NCBI GenBank assembly: GCA_027011025.1
Contig: JALVAU010000023.1
Coordinates: 1-13,994 of the forward strand
Length of the DNA: 13,994 bases
Reading direction: 5' to 3'
DNA from: Campylobacteraceae bacterium
Lineage (GTDB): Bacteria > Campylobacterota > Campylobacteria > Campylobacterales > Sulfurospirillaceae
Shown here: in pieces, positions 7,902 through 13,994 of the stretch
Layout: the number at the start of each line of letters is the position of its first letter
How positions within the stretch are numbered: the stretch's first letter is position 1
Position numbers and translations under genes: made by a program
Notes under the pieces: model-generated
What the model was told of the DNA's origin: nothing
The model's database searches: none
Seen by the model: only the letters and a program-made list of their open reading frames with translations

Positions 7902-8639
7902 ATGATGTATGATTATATAATATACTTTGCTGTTACACTATTTTTCTCTACTTTTTTTGCTATGGGTGGAGTTGGAAGTGCGATAGCTTTGGTGTCGATA
8001 TTTCCTATGCTTGGGCAGAGTTTTAATCTCTCCCGGGCATTGGCACTTTTCGTAAATACATCTTCTACCTTTAGTGCAAGTGTGATGAATTTCTATAGAG
8101 GTGTACTTGATTTTAAATTTGTTTTGCCTTTGGTGATTGCTGTTTTGGTTTCGACACCTGTTGGGGCTTATCTTTCACAATTTGTAGATCATAAAATTTT
8201 GATGTGGATGCTGATCGCTTTTTTGCTTATAAGTGCAACTTTGATGCTATTTTACAAAAGAGAAGCCAAGACAAGTTACACAAAAACATGGGTTTTGTAT
8301 GTGATAGGGATAAGTGTCGGACTTATATCGGGAATGCTAGGAGTTGGTGGAGGAGCTTTGATAATGCCCCTTTTAATTCTACTTGGCTTTGATGCAAAAA
8401 AAGCAGCCTACGGAGTTAGTTTTGTTATACCTTTTTCATCACTTGGTGCATTTGTCACATATCTACAATTTGTCAAAATGGATTGGTTTTTACTAGCAGA
8501 TGTAACAGTAGCAGCATTGATTGGTGGATATCTTGGTGGAAAGATTATGCACTTCAAACTATCTCAATCACATGTTAAAAAACTTATAGGTGTAGTTTTA
8601 TACCTGATTGCTATAAAAATGATGATAAAATTAATTTAG
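7902..8639 (+). CDS. TauE/SafE-family anion transporter (putative sulfite/organosulfur exporter)
   Basis: A 245-residue membrane protein with about eight helices arranged as two related halves. The first half has FAMGGVGSAIALVSIFPMLG with NLSRALALFVNTSS; the second has the strong family signature SGMLGVGGGALIMPLLILLG followed by FDAKKAAYGVS. Length and signature fit TauE/SafE (TSUP) proteins, which move sulfite, sulfoacetate, sulfolactate and other small anions. Substrate cannot be called from sequence; pairing with a rhodanese favours sulfite or thiosulfate-type anions. The ATG at 7902 directly follows the rhodanese TAG and is next to a second ATG at 7905; no strong ribosome-binding site is seen (AGGC only), so translation probably depends on coupling. 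It is the last gene before the 66-base gap. Confidence 0.9.
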   Translation: MMYDYIIYFAVTLFFSTFFAMGGVGSAIALVSIFPMLGQSFNLSRALALFVNTSSTFSASVMNFYRGVLDFKFVLPLVIAVLVSTPVGAYLSQFVDHKILMWMLIAFLLISATLMLFYKREAKTSYTKTWVLYVIGISVGLISGMLGVGGGALIMPLLILLGFDAKKAAYGVSFVIPFSSLGAFVTYLQFVKMDWFLLADVTVAALIGGYLGGKIMHFKLSQSHVKKLIGVVLYLIAIKMMIKLI

Positions 8640-8661
8640 TTTTGCCACTTTTTTGCCTCTT
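8640..8661 (+). promoter_or_regulatory. Tandem 11-base direct repeat, candidate response-regulator operator
   Basis: Two abutting copies, TTTTGCCACTT (8640-8650) and TTTTGCCTCTT (8651-8661), differ at one base of eleven. The repeat unit equals about one helical turn and the pair ends 8 bases upstream of the -10 box, where a -35 element would lie. OmpR/PhoB-family regulators bind such head-to-tail repeats as tandem dimers, and a regulator of that family is encoded downstream at 11699. A further TTTGCC is at 8675-8680. The repeat is seen; its function is inferred. Confidence 0.45.
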
Positions 8662-8669
8662 TTTTATTT

Positions 8670-8675
8670 TATACT
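8670..8675 (+). promoter_or_regulatory. Candidate sigma-70 -10 box for the reductase operon
   Basis: TATACT matches the -10 consensus at five of six bases and would start transcription near 8682, leaving a short leader before the ATG at 8706. The preceding tract (8640-8670) is very T-rich and has no TTGACA, which resembles Campylobacterota promoters, where a T-rich stretch replaces a -35 box. It is the most convincing promoter in the window. Confidence 0.55.
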
Positions 8676-8693
8676 TTGCCTAACAAATATCAG

Positions 8694-8699
8694 AAAGGA
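8694..8699 (+). promoter_or_regulatory. Ribosome-binding site fixing the reductase start
   Basis: AAAGGA lies 6 bases before the ATG at 8706. It supports this start over the in-frame TTG at 8676, which would place the -10 box next to the coding start and put ten extra residues before the Tat motif. Confidence 0.75.
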
Positions 8700-8705
8700 T
8701 ACAAA

Positions 8706-11093
8706 ATGAGTATTTCAAGAAGAAGATTTTTGCAAGGAAGTGTTGCTGCTACAGCAGCTTTGAGTGCTAGCTCAGTTGGTGCAACCGAGCTCTTTTCACC
8801 TGTAAAAAAAATACCGAGTGCTAGCCACTTTGGTGCTTTTTATGCCTATGTGCAAGATGGTAAAATTATAGATATAGAACCGCAGGAGAAAGACGGAAGA
8901 CCGGGTATGATGAAGGCATTAGTAGATAGAAACTACTCTAACTCTCGTGTAAAATATCCATATGTAAGAAAGTCTTTCTTGGAAGGAAAGGCAGGAAATA
9001 AGGCTCTAAGAGGAAAAGAGGAGTTTGTTAGGGTTTCTTGGGATAAAGCGATTAAGCTAGTAGTTAAAAAGTTAAAAGATACGCCTCGTGATAGTATTTA
9101 CAACGGCACAACAGACGGTTGGGCACATCCCGGCTTAGTAAATTATTGTCCAACACTAGCAGGTAGGTTTTTCAATATAGTAAAAGGTGGTTCTGTAAAT
9201 ATAGACGGGGACTTCAGTGTTGGAGCTGCACTTCGTACAAATCCTGATGTAGTTGGCGATATAGAGGTCTATTCTCTTCAGACTGCCCATGAGCAAATCC
9301 TTCCAAATACCCAAGTTTATGTCATGTGGGGAGCTGATCTTTTTAAGACAAACAAGATAGACTTTGCAGTTGCAAACCGAAAAAATGATGAATATTTTTT
9401 GAAGTATAAAAAATCAGGAATGAAGTTTATATCTATCGACCCTATTAAGACTGAAACTGCAAAGATGTTTGATGCAGAGTGTATTCATATCCGACCAAAT
9501 ACAGATGTTGCTTTGATGCTCGGTATGATGAACTATCTATATGTAACAAAAAAATACGATGCCGATTTTATCAAAAAATATACTGATGGATTTGAAAAAT
9601 TTGTACCATACCTTTTGGGAAAAACAGATGGTGTTGCAAAAACACCTGAGTGGGCAGCAAAGATTACCGAAGTTCCTGCCTCTAAGATTAAGTGGTTAGC
9701 AGATTTGTTTGTATCTCATAGAACTTTGATAGCCGGAAACTGGTCTATGCAAAGGGCACAGCATGGCGAGCAGGTTCAGTGGGGTATAATCACTTTGGCC
9801 TCTATGATAGGACAAGTTGGACTTCCTGGCGGAGGATTTGGTTTTTCACTTCACTATGGTGGAGGAGGACAAGCAAGTGCCGGTAAAACAGGACCTGGAG
9901 GATTTTCTGAAGGGAGAAATAGAGTTAAGGCAATTATACCAGCTTCTAGGATAAATGAGACACTTTTAAATCCTGGTAAAGTTATAGATTTTATGGGTGA
10001 AAAGTTAAAATTACCACATATTAAACTTATGTATGTCGCTGGAGCTAACAGTGTTGGACATCAACAAGATATAAATGAGTTAATAAAAGGGCTAAGAAAA
10101 CTAGACACATTGATAGTTCAAGAGCCATGGTGGACCCCAACTGCAAAGATGGCAGATATAGTTTTACCTGCTACAACTATCTTAGAGAGAGATGATATCA
10201 GCCTGCTCAGCGGGAGTTACTCAGGAGATAGAATATTTGCCATGAAAAAAGTGGTAGATACTCCATATGAGGCAAAAGATGATTATGAGATTTATTCACT
10301 TCTAGCTAAAGAGTTTGGCAAAAAACAGTACAAAAAATTTACTGATGGAAAGACTGTAATGGAACACATAAAAGCCTTTTACGAGAGTTCAGATGCAGCT
10401 AAAACAACAAGCTTTGAAAAATTTTGGGAGCAAGGTTCTATCAAGTATAAGATTCCAAAAGAGGCATACAAATATGTAAGACAAGGTGATTTTAGAAAAA
10501 ATCCTGTTAAAAATCCTCTCAAAACAAAAAGTGGAAAGATTCAAATCTTCTGCCAGAAATTTGCTGATTTTGGTTATAAAGATTTTAAAGGACATGTCAC
10601 ATGGTTTGAGCCTGCAGAGTGGTTAGGAGGCAAACTTGCAGATAAGTATCCGTTGCATCTTCTCTCTCCGCATGCTACATATAGAAAACACTCTCAATTA
10701 GACAATACCTGGATAGCAGAGCTATATAAGATAAAGGGTAGAGAGCCTATAAGAATCAATCCAAAAGATGCTAAAAAATATGGAATTTCCGATAGAGATT
10801 TAGTAGAAGTTTATAATGACAGAGGAAGAGTTCTTGCAGGAGCTGTTGTGACTGATGATATAAGAGAAGGTGTTGTGGCTATTGAAGAGGGAACATGGTA
10901 CAGCCCCCAAGATCCTATGAAAGAGGGAAGCAGAGGAAATAGTGGACAGCCGAATGTTTTAACTTCCTCAAGGCCTACATCTCAAGCATCACAATCTTGT
11001 ACAGCAAATACGGTTTTGGTGGCAATCAAAAAAGCCGAAGGTGAAATTGTGCCAAATCAAGCACATTTGATGCCTAAAGTGATAAATGCATAA
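8706..11093 (+). CDS. torA: Periplasmic TMAO/DMSO reductase-family molybdoenzyme, catalytic subunit
   Basis: A 795-residue molybdopterin enzyme predicted to reduce trimethylamine N-oxide, or a related N- or S-oxide, in the periplasm. Residues 4-10 (SRRRFLQ) form a twin-arginine motif and cleavage is likely after VGA at residue 26, so it is exported folded with its bis-MGD cofactor. No N-terminal cysteine cluster is present, as expected for the TorA/DorA/BisC group, which lacks an iron-sulfur cluster. The molybdenum-ligand serine is kept in GDFS (S171; GDYS in Rhodobacter DMSO reductase). Other family blocks are WSMQRAQHGEQVQW, GQVGLPGGGFGFS, DIVLPATTILERDD and HSQLDNTW. The loop at 134-139 reads GTTDGW and lacks the active-site tyrosine of DMSO reductases, which favours TMAO as substrate. 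The cytochrome gene follows 18 bases later. No TorD-type chaperone gene is nearby. Biotin sulfoxide reductase activity is unlikely because of the Tat signal. Confidence 0.85.
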   Translation: MSISRRRFLQGSVAATAALSASSVGATELFSPVKKIPSASHFGAFYAYVQDGKIIDIEPQEKDGRPGMMKALVDRNYSNSRVKYPYVRKSFLEGKAGNKALRGKEEFVRVSWDKAIKLVVKKLKDTPRDSIYNGTTDGWAHPGLVNYCPTLAGRFFNIVKGGSVNIDGDFSVGAALRTNPDVVGDIEVYSLQTAHEQILPNTQVYVMWGADLFKTNKIDFAVANRKNDEYFLKYKKSGMKFISIDPIKTETAKMFDAECIHIRPNTDVALMLGMMNYLYVTKKYDADFIKKYTDGFEKFVPYLLGKTDGVAKTPEWAAKITEVPASKIKWLADLFVSHRTLIAGNWSMQRAQHGEQVQWGIITLASMIGQVGLPGGGFGFSLHYGGGGQASAGKTGPGGFSEGRNRVKAIIPASRINETLLNPGKVIDFMGEKLKLPHIKLMYVAGANSVGHQQDINELIKGLRKLDTLIVQEPWWTPTAKMADIVLPATTILERDDISLLSGSYSGDRIFAMKKVVDTPYEAKDDYEIYSLLAKEFGKKQYKKFTDGKTVMEHIKAFYESSDAAKTTSFEKFWEQGSIKYKIPKEAYKYVRQGDFRKNPVKNPLKTKSGKIQIFCQKFADFGYKDFKGHVTWFEPAEWLGGKLADKYPLHLLSPHATYRKHSQLDNTWIAELYKIKGREPIRINPKDAKKYGISDRDLVEVYNDRGRVLAGAVVTDDIREGVVAIEEGTWYSPQDPMKEGSRGNSGQPNVLTSSRPTSQASQSCTANTVLVAIKKAEGEIVPNQAHLMPKVINA

Positions 11094-11111
11094 AGTAAAA
11101 AGGGAGCAAAA

Positions 11112-11663
11112 ATGAGACTTTTTATAAGTATCTTGATAGCTTGTATGTTTAGCGTAGGACTTCAGGCTAAATTATATATTTATATAGAAAAAGGGATAAA
11201 GCTCCCTTTGAAAAATCAACATATAACACTATACAGTGGTACACCCGTTGATAAAATATCTGTCGATGGAGATATGGTTAGGGTTAAATTGAGTGGATTT
11301 GTAGGCAAAAATGATAAAACTAAACTTTTTGCCACCAAAAATCTCAAACTTTTATTGGCAACTGCTCAAAAACCGGGTTTAATTAAAATCAAAGGTGATA
11401 GAGGAGCTTTGGAGGCTAGAGTAGCAAAAAAGTTTTTAACCGATGATATGGAAGAGGCTTGGGAGAGTGGTTCTGATCTCTTTTATGATAAGTGTACAAA
11501 ATGTCATCATGCCAAGATAGTGGAGCACCACAGTATGCAAGATTGGAATGCACTTTTTGGTAGTATGAAGTATAAAGCAAAGACTACAAAAAAACAAAAT
11601 GAAGAGATTTTAAGGTTTTTGAGAGCTTTTGCAAAAGATGGCATACTTAAAGAGAGTGATTAA
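11112..11663 (+). CDS. Secreted monohaem cytochrome c, probable electron donor to the reductase
   Basis: A 183-residue periplasmic protein. It has a Sec signal peptide (hydrophobic residues 3-17, likely cleavage after LQA at 19). The N-terminal part (about 20-75) looks like a small SH3-like beta domain (LYSGTPVDKISVDGDMVRVKLSGF). One haem site, CTKCH, is at residues 128-132. The C-terminal stretch (DWNALFGSMKYKAKTTKKQNEEILRFLRAFAKD in two parts, about 145-178) resembles the last, monohaem domain of TorC; M151 is a candidate distal haem ligand. Unlike E. coli TorC there is no membrane-anchored tetrahaem domain, so electrons must arrive from another carrier. Campylobacter jejuni has a similar reductase-monohaem cytochrome pair fed through the menaquinol-cytochrome c reductase. 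It has a good ribosome-binding site (AGGGAG) and is certainly co-transcribed with the reductase gene. Confidence 0.85.
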   Translation: MRLFISILIACMFSVGLQAKLYIYIEKGIKLPLKNQHITLYSGTPVDKISVDGDMVRVKLSGFVGKNDKTKLFATKNLKLLLATAQKPGLIKIKGDRGALEARVAKKFLTDDMEEAWESGSDLFYDKCTKCHHAKIVEHHSMQDWNALFGSMKYKAKTTKKQNEEILRFLRAFAKDGILKESD

Positions 11664-11669
11664 GCTAAA

Positions 11670-11675
11670 TATAGT
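11670..11675 (+). promoter_or_regulatory. Possible weak -10 box before the response regulator gene
   Basis: The 35-base gap 11664-11698 holds TATAGT (11670-11675), overlapping a second -10-like TAAAAT (11675-11680), and AGGA (11689-11692) 6 bases before the ATG. The regulator may therefore have its own promoter besides read-through from the reductase operon. The gap is short and AT-rich, so the match could be chance. Confidence 0.3.
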
Positions 11676-11698
11676 AAAATTCTCTATTAGGATTTATA

Positions 11699-12397
11699 AT
11701 GGATAAAATATTTTTAGAGAAGTTAAAGACACTTACTATACTTTATGCAGAAGATGAAGAGGGAATCAGAAAAAAGATATCTGATTCCCTTAGGTATTAT
11801 GTAAAGAGTGTTATAGAGGCACAAAATGGCGAAAGAGCTTTGCAACTCTATAGAGAACAAAAGCCAGATATTCTCTTTACTGATATTATGATGCCAAAAC
11901 TAGATGGAATAGAGTTGGTGAGAACTATCAGAAAAGATGATGTTAAGATGCCTATTGTAATTATTACAGCCCATACCGACAAGGAGTACTTGCTTCGAGC
12001 AGTAGATTTGCATCTTGAGCAGTACATCATAAAACCCATAAATTTGACTGATTTAAAAAATGCACTTCAAAAATGTGTAGATGTTATCTCTAAAAACCAT
12101 GCTTTTGTGAGAGATTTACCCGGTGATTATAGTTATGATTTTGATTCAAAAGTTCTTACATGTAGAGATAAAGTTATAAAATTAAGCAAAAAAGAGATAG
12201 CATTTTTTGAACTTTTAATTCAAAACAGGCACAGAGTAGTGACTTATAGTGAACTACAAAACTATATCTGGCAAGATGAGATTATGAGTGATGATGCGCT
12301 AAAATCTCTAGTAAGAAATATACGGCATAAATTTCCAAAAGACTATATTAAAAATCTCTCGGGCATCGGTTATAAACTAAATGATCAAATACCTTAA
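11699..12397 (+). CDS. OmpR/PhoB-family response regulator
   Basis: A 232-residue two-component regulator. The receiver domain (about residues 10-120) has the acidic pair region EDE (18-20), the phosphorylated aspartate D62 in FTDIMMPK, T90 in the IITAHTD switch, and K112 in IIKP, so all catalytic positions are present. The C-terminal winged helix-turn-helix domain (about 135-230) shows LSKKEIAFFELLIQNRHRVV, the DALKSLVRNIRHKF recognition-helix region and the closing GIGYKL, all typical of Trans_reg_C DNA-binding domains. It lies 35 bases after the cytochrome gene and its end overlaps the kinase gene by 17 bases, so the two are translationally coupled. It probably binds tandem direct repeats; the 11-base repeat before the reductase gene is a candidate target. 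It is not recognisable as TorR specifically. Confidence 0.93.
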   Translation: MDKIFLEKLKTLTILYAEDEEGIRKKISDSLRYYVKSVIEAQNGERALQLYREQKPDILFTDIMMPKLDGIELVRTIRKDDVKMPIVIITAHTDKEYLLRAVDLHLEQYIIKPINLTDLKNALQKCVDVISKNHAFVRDLPGDYSYDFDSKVLTCRDKVIKLSKKEIAFFELLIQNRHRVVTYSELQNYIWQDEIMSDDALKSLVRNIRHKFPKDYIKNLSGIGYKLNDQIP

Positions 12398-13994
12398 GAT
12401 TAGATATAAATTTTTACTTATGGCTCTCTTGGGAGTTATGGCTATTGTTCTCATGTCTTTGCTTGCGCAAAATATTCTTGAAGATGGCTTAGAGAGAGTT
12501 AAAGATGTATTTAAAGACTCAAAAAAAGTTGAAAATATACAACATAAATACATAATTCCACTTTTTAAACTGCGAGAAGCTACACTCTCTTTGGTTGTAG
12601 CGCCAGATGGAGAGTACAAGAGAGATATTGCAGCTAGCCTGACTCCTATGGTTGAAGAGTTAGATTACTCTTTTAGATCATTGAATGATAAATTGAGAAA
12701 TATTTGGGAAAGCTATAAAGAGCTGATTTTTGTTAAAAATGGATATAAAAATTACAAAAGATTTGTTTACTCAGCTGATGGATACATAAAACGAGGATAC
12801 AAAACAGGTGGTTTTATGCATACAAAAAGTGTGGAGAGAAAGCAGTTTTATATATTGATTTCTAAACTAAAAAAACTCCAAGCAGCCCAACTTGAAAATT
12901 CATACAAGACCTTTCAAAATGCAAAAAGCAGTTTTTCAAAAAAGCAAAAAATTATAATCACAGGCGTTGTTGTAGTGATAATACTGACTCTGCTTTTTGG
13001 TTTTTTGATAGCTAGAAGTATAGTTTTTTCTATGGAGAGTGTTCAACAGGGCTTGGGTAAATTTTTTGATCTCTTAGGTAGAAAGATAGATAAAGATGAA
13101 AGAATAAAAATAGAGTTAAAAAGTACGGATGAATTTGGTGAAATGGCAAAAATGATAAATTCAAATATAGAAGTTTTGAGGGAAAAACTCAAAAAAGATA
13201 TAGGGCTTATAGAGGATGCAACAAGTGTGGTCAGTGATTTAAAAAAAGGAGATTTAGATAGAAGATTGGTTAAAAATGCAAGTTCAAGTGAGCTTAATAG
13301 ACTAAAAGAGGTGATGAATAAAATGCTTGATGATCTTGAAAACAGAATTGTTTTGGAGATAGAAGAGAGAACAAAACAGGAACAACTGCTCATACAGCAG
13401 AGCAAATTGGCATCCATGGGAAATATGATTGGCAATATAGCTCATCAATGGCGACAACCTCTTAGTGAAATCAATGCAGTTTTGATGAATATGCAAGTGA
13501 AGAAAGAACACAATGACTTAAGTGACAATGATTTTGAAGAGGGGATAAAAGAGTGCGATGTTATATTGTCACATATGTCAAACACAATCAGTGATTTTCA
13601 AAACTTTTTTAAGCCATCTAAAGAGAAAGTAAAATTTTCCTTGCAAGAGGAGTGTAGAAATGCCAGTTTTATCATTGAGTCATCTTTAAAATATAATAAT
13701 ATAGCTTTTAATATTGATATAGAAGAGGATTGTGATGTATTTGGGTATCCACGGGAGTTTTCACAGGCTGTACTTAATATACTCTCCAATGCAAAAGATA
13801 TTTTAGTCAATAAAAAAATTAAAAATCCTTATATAAAACTTGTTCTTAAGAGAGGTTCTAAATATGCCCTTGTGAAGATAGAAGACAATGCGGGAGGTAT
13901 AAAAGAGGAGGTATTCGATAGAATATTTGAGCCCTACTTTACGACAAAACATGCAACGCAAGGTACAGGGATAGGTTTGTATATGAGTAAAATT
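12381..13994 (+). CDS. Membrane sensor histidine kinase (3' end outside window)
   Basis: At least 538 residues, open to the window edge, so the gene is cut at its 3' end. An in-frame TAA directly precedes the ATG at 12381, making this the most upstream start possible; no strong ribosome-binding site is seen, consistent with coupling to the overlapping regulator gene. Layout: TM1 about 10-30; a helical periplasmic region about 31-189; TM2 about 191-211; a HAMP domain ending near DEFGEM (250-255); a second HAMP-like segment about 278-320 (KKGDLDRRL, NKMLDDL); then the phosphoacceptor H355 in IAHQWRQPL. The ATPase domain has an N-box at 461-475 (N470), G1 box EDNAGG (501-506), F-box FEPYFTTK (516-523) and G2 GTGIGL (528-533). 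It likely phosphorylates the adjacent regulator. The ligand is unknown; its location suggests an anaerobic electron acceptor. Confidence 0.93.
   Translation, partial: MIKYLKIRYKFLLMALLGVMAIVLMSLLAQNILEDGLERVKDVFKDSKKVENIQHKYIIPLFKLREATLSLVVAPDGEYKRDIAASLTPMVEELDYSFRSLNDKLRNIWESYKELIFVKNGYKNYKRFVYSADGYIKRGYKTGGFMHTKSVERKQFYILISKLKKLQAAQLENSYKTFQNAKSSFSKKQKIIITGVVVVIILTLLFGFLIARSIVFSMESVQQGLGKFFDLLGRKIDKDERIKIELKSTDEFGEMAKMINSNIEVLREKLKKDIGLIEDATSVVSDLKKGDLDRRLVKNASSSELNRLKEVMNKMLDDLENRIVLEIEERTKQEQLLIQQSKLASMGNMIGNIAHQWRQPLSEINAVLMNMQVKKEHNDLSDNDFEEGIKECDVILSHMSNTISDFQNFFKPSKEKVKFSLQEECRNASFIIESSLKYNNIAFNIDIEEDCDVFGYPREFSQAVLNILSNAKDILVNKKIKNPYIKLVLKRGSKYALVKIEDNAGGIKEEVFDRIFEPYFTTKHATQGTGIGLYMSKI

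Noticed and set aside
8204..8392. 62-residue + strand open frame inside the TauE-like gene
   Set aside because: It is in another frame of a clear membrane-protein gene and has no ribosome-binding site or recognisable features.
8628..8637. AAATTAATTT palindrome at the end of the TauE-like gene followed by T runs, as a terminator
   Set aside because: The stem would be only A-T pairs with no loop, and there is no GC-rich hairpin before the T runs, so an intrinsic terminator is not supported.
8676..8705. TTG start at 8676 giving a reductase ten residues longer
   Set aside because: It abuts the candidate -10 box, has no ribosome-binding site, and would put extra residues before the Tat motif. 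The ATG at 8706 has AAAGGA at the right distance.
9108..9116. T135, T136 or D137 of the reductase as an unusual molybdenum ligand
   Set aside because: At first TTDGW looked like a replaced ligand serine, but counting from the tryptophan places the ligand serine of DMSO reductase in the GDYS motif, which is present here as GDFS (S171). The ligand is therefore conserved.
11133..11144. Lipobox (LIAC, residues 8-11) in the cytochrome signal peptide
   Set aside because: The hydrophobic stretch before the cysteine is too short and hydrophobic residues continue after it to LQA, so ordinary signal peptidase cleavage near residue 19 is more likely.

Overview
The window is an AT-rich bacterial segment with 13 genes, all on the + strand and almost without gaps. 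It most likely comes from a member of the Campylobacterota (epsilonproteobacteria). Three things point there: a histidine kinase with an H-box reading HQWRQPL and tandem HAMP-like segments; a periplasmic TMAO-reductase-type molybdoenzyme paired with a small monohaem cytochrome c, as in Campylobacter; and a candidate promoter with a good TATACT -10 box preceded by a T-rich tract. The genus cannot be fixed from this sequence.

Region 1 (2-7328) looks like one long operon. It starts with the 3' end of a TolC-type outer-membrane channel gene, then a membrane fusion protein and an AcrB-type RND pump, which together make a tripartite efflux system. The same run continues through three inner-membrane proteins: an EI24/CysZ-like protein, an HdeD-family (DUF308) protein and an APC-superfamily amino acid permease. 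Spacing is a 4-base overlap or 1-3 bases throughout.

Region 2 (7340-8639) follows after 11 bases. It encodes a 64-residue helical protein of unknown function, a single-domain rhodanese and a TauE/SafE-type transporter, 0-1 base apart. Rhodanese plus TauE suggests sulfur handling, possibly export of a sulfur oxyanion or another organic anion.

Region 3 (8640-13994) is a respiration cassette with its own candidate promoter in a 66-base gap. It holds a Tat-exported TMAO/DMSO-reductase-family enzyme, a secreted monohaem cytochrome c likely to feed it electrons, an OmpR/PhoB-family response regulator and a membrane histidine kinase that runs off the right edge. The gap holds two abutting 11-base direct repeats (10 of 11 identical) just upstream of the -10 box. 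This is the geometry expected for an OmpR/PhoB-type regulator, so the nearby two-component system may control the reductase through it. No TorD chaperone, TorT-type binding protein or multihaem quinol dehydrogenase is present in the window.

No RNA genes, mobile elements or CRISPR arrays were seen. The longest non-coding stretch is 66 bases. Nothing here is clearly a new system. The best leads are the repeat upstream of the reductase, its active-site loop, and the kinase with an unidentified helical sensor.
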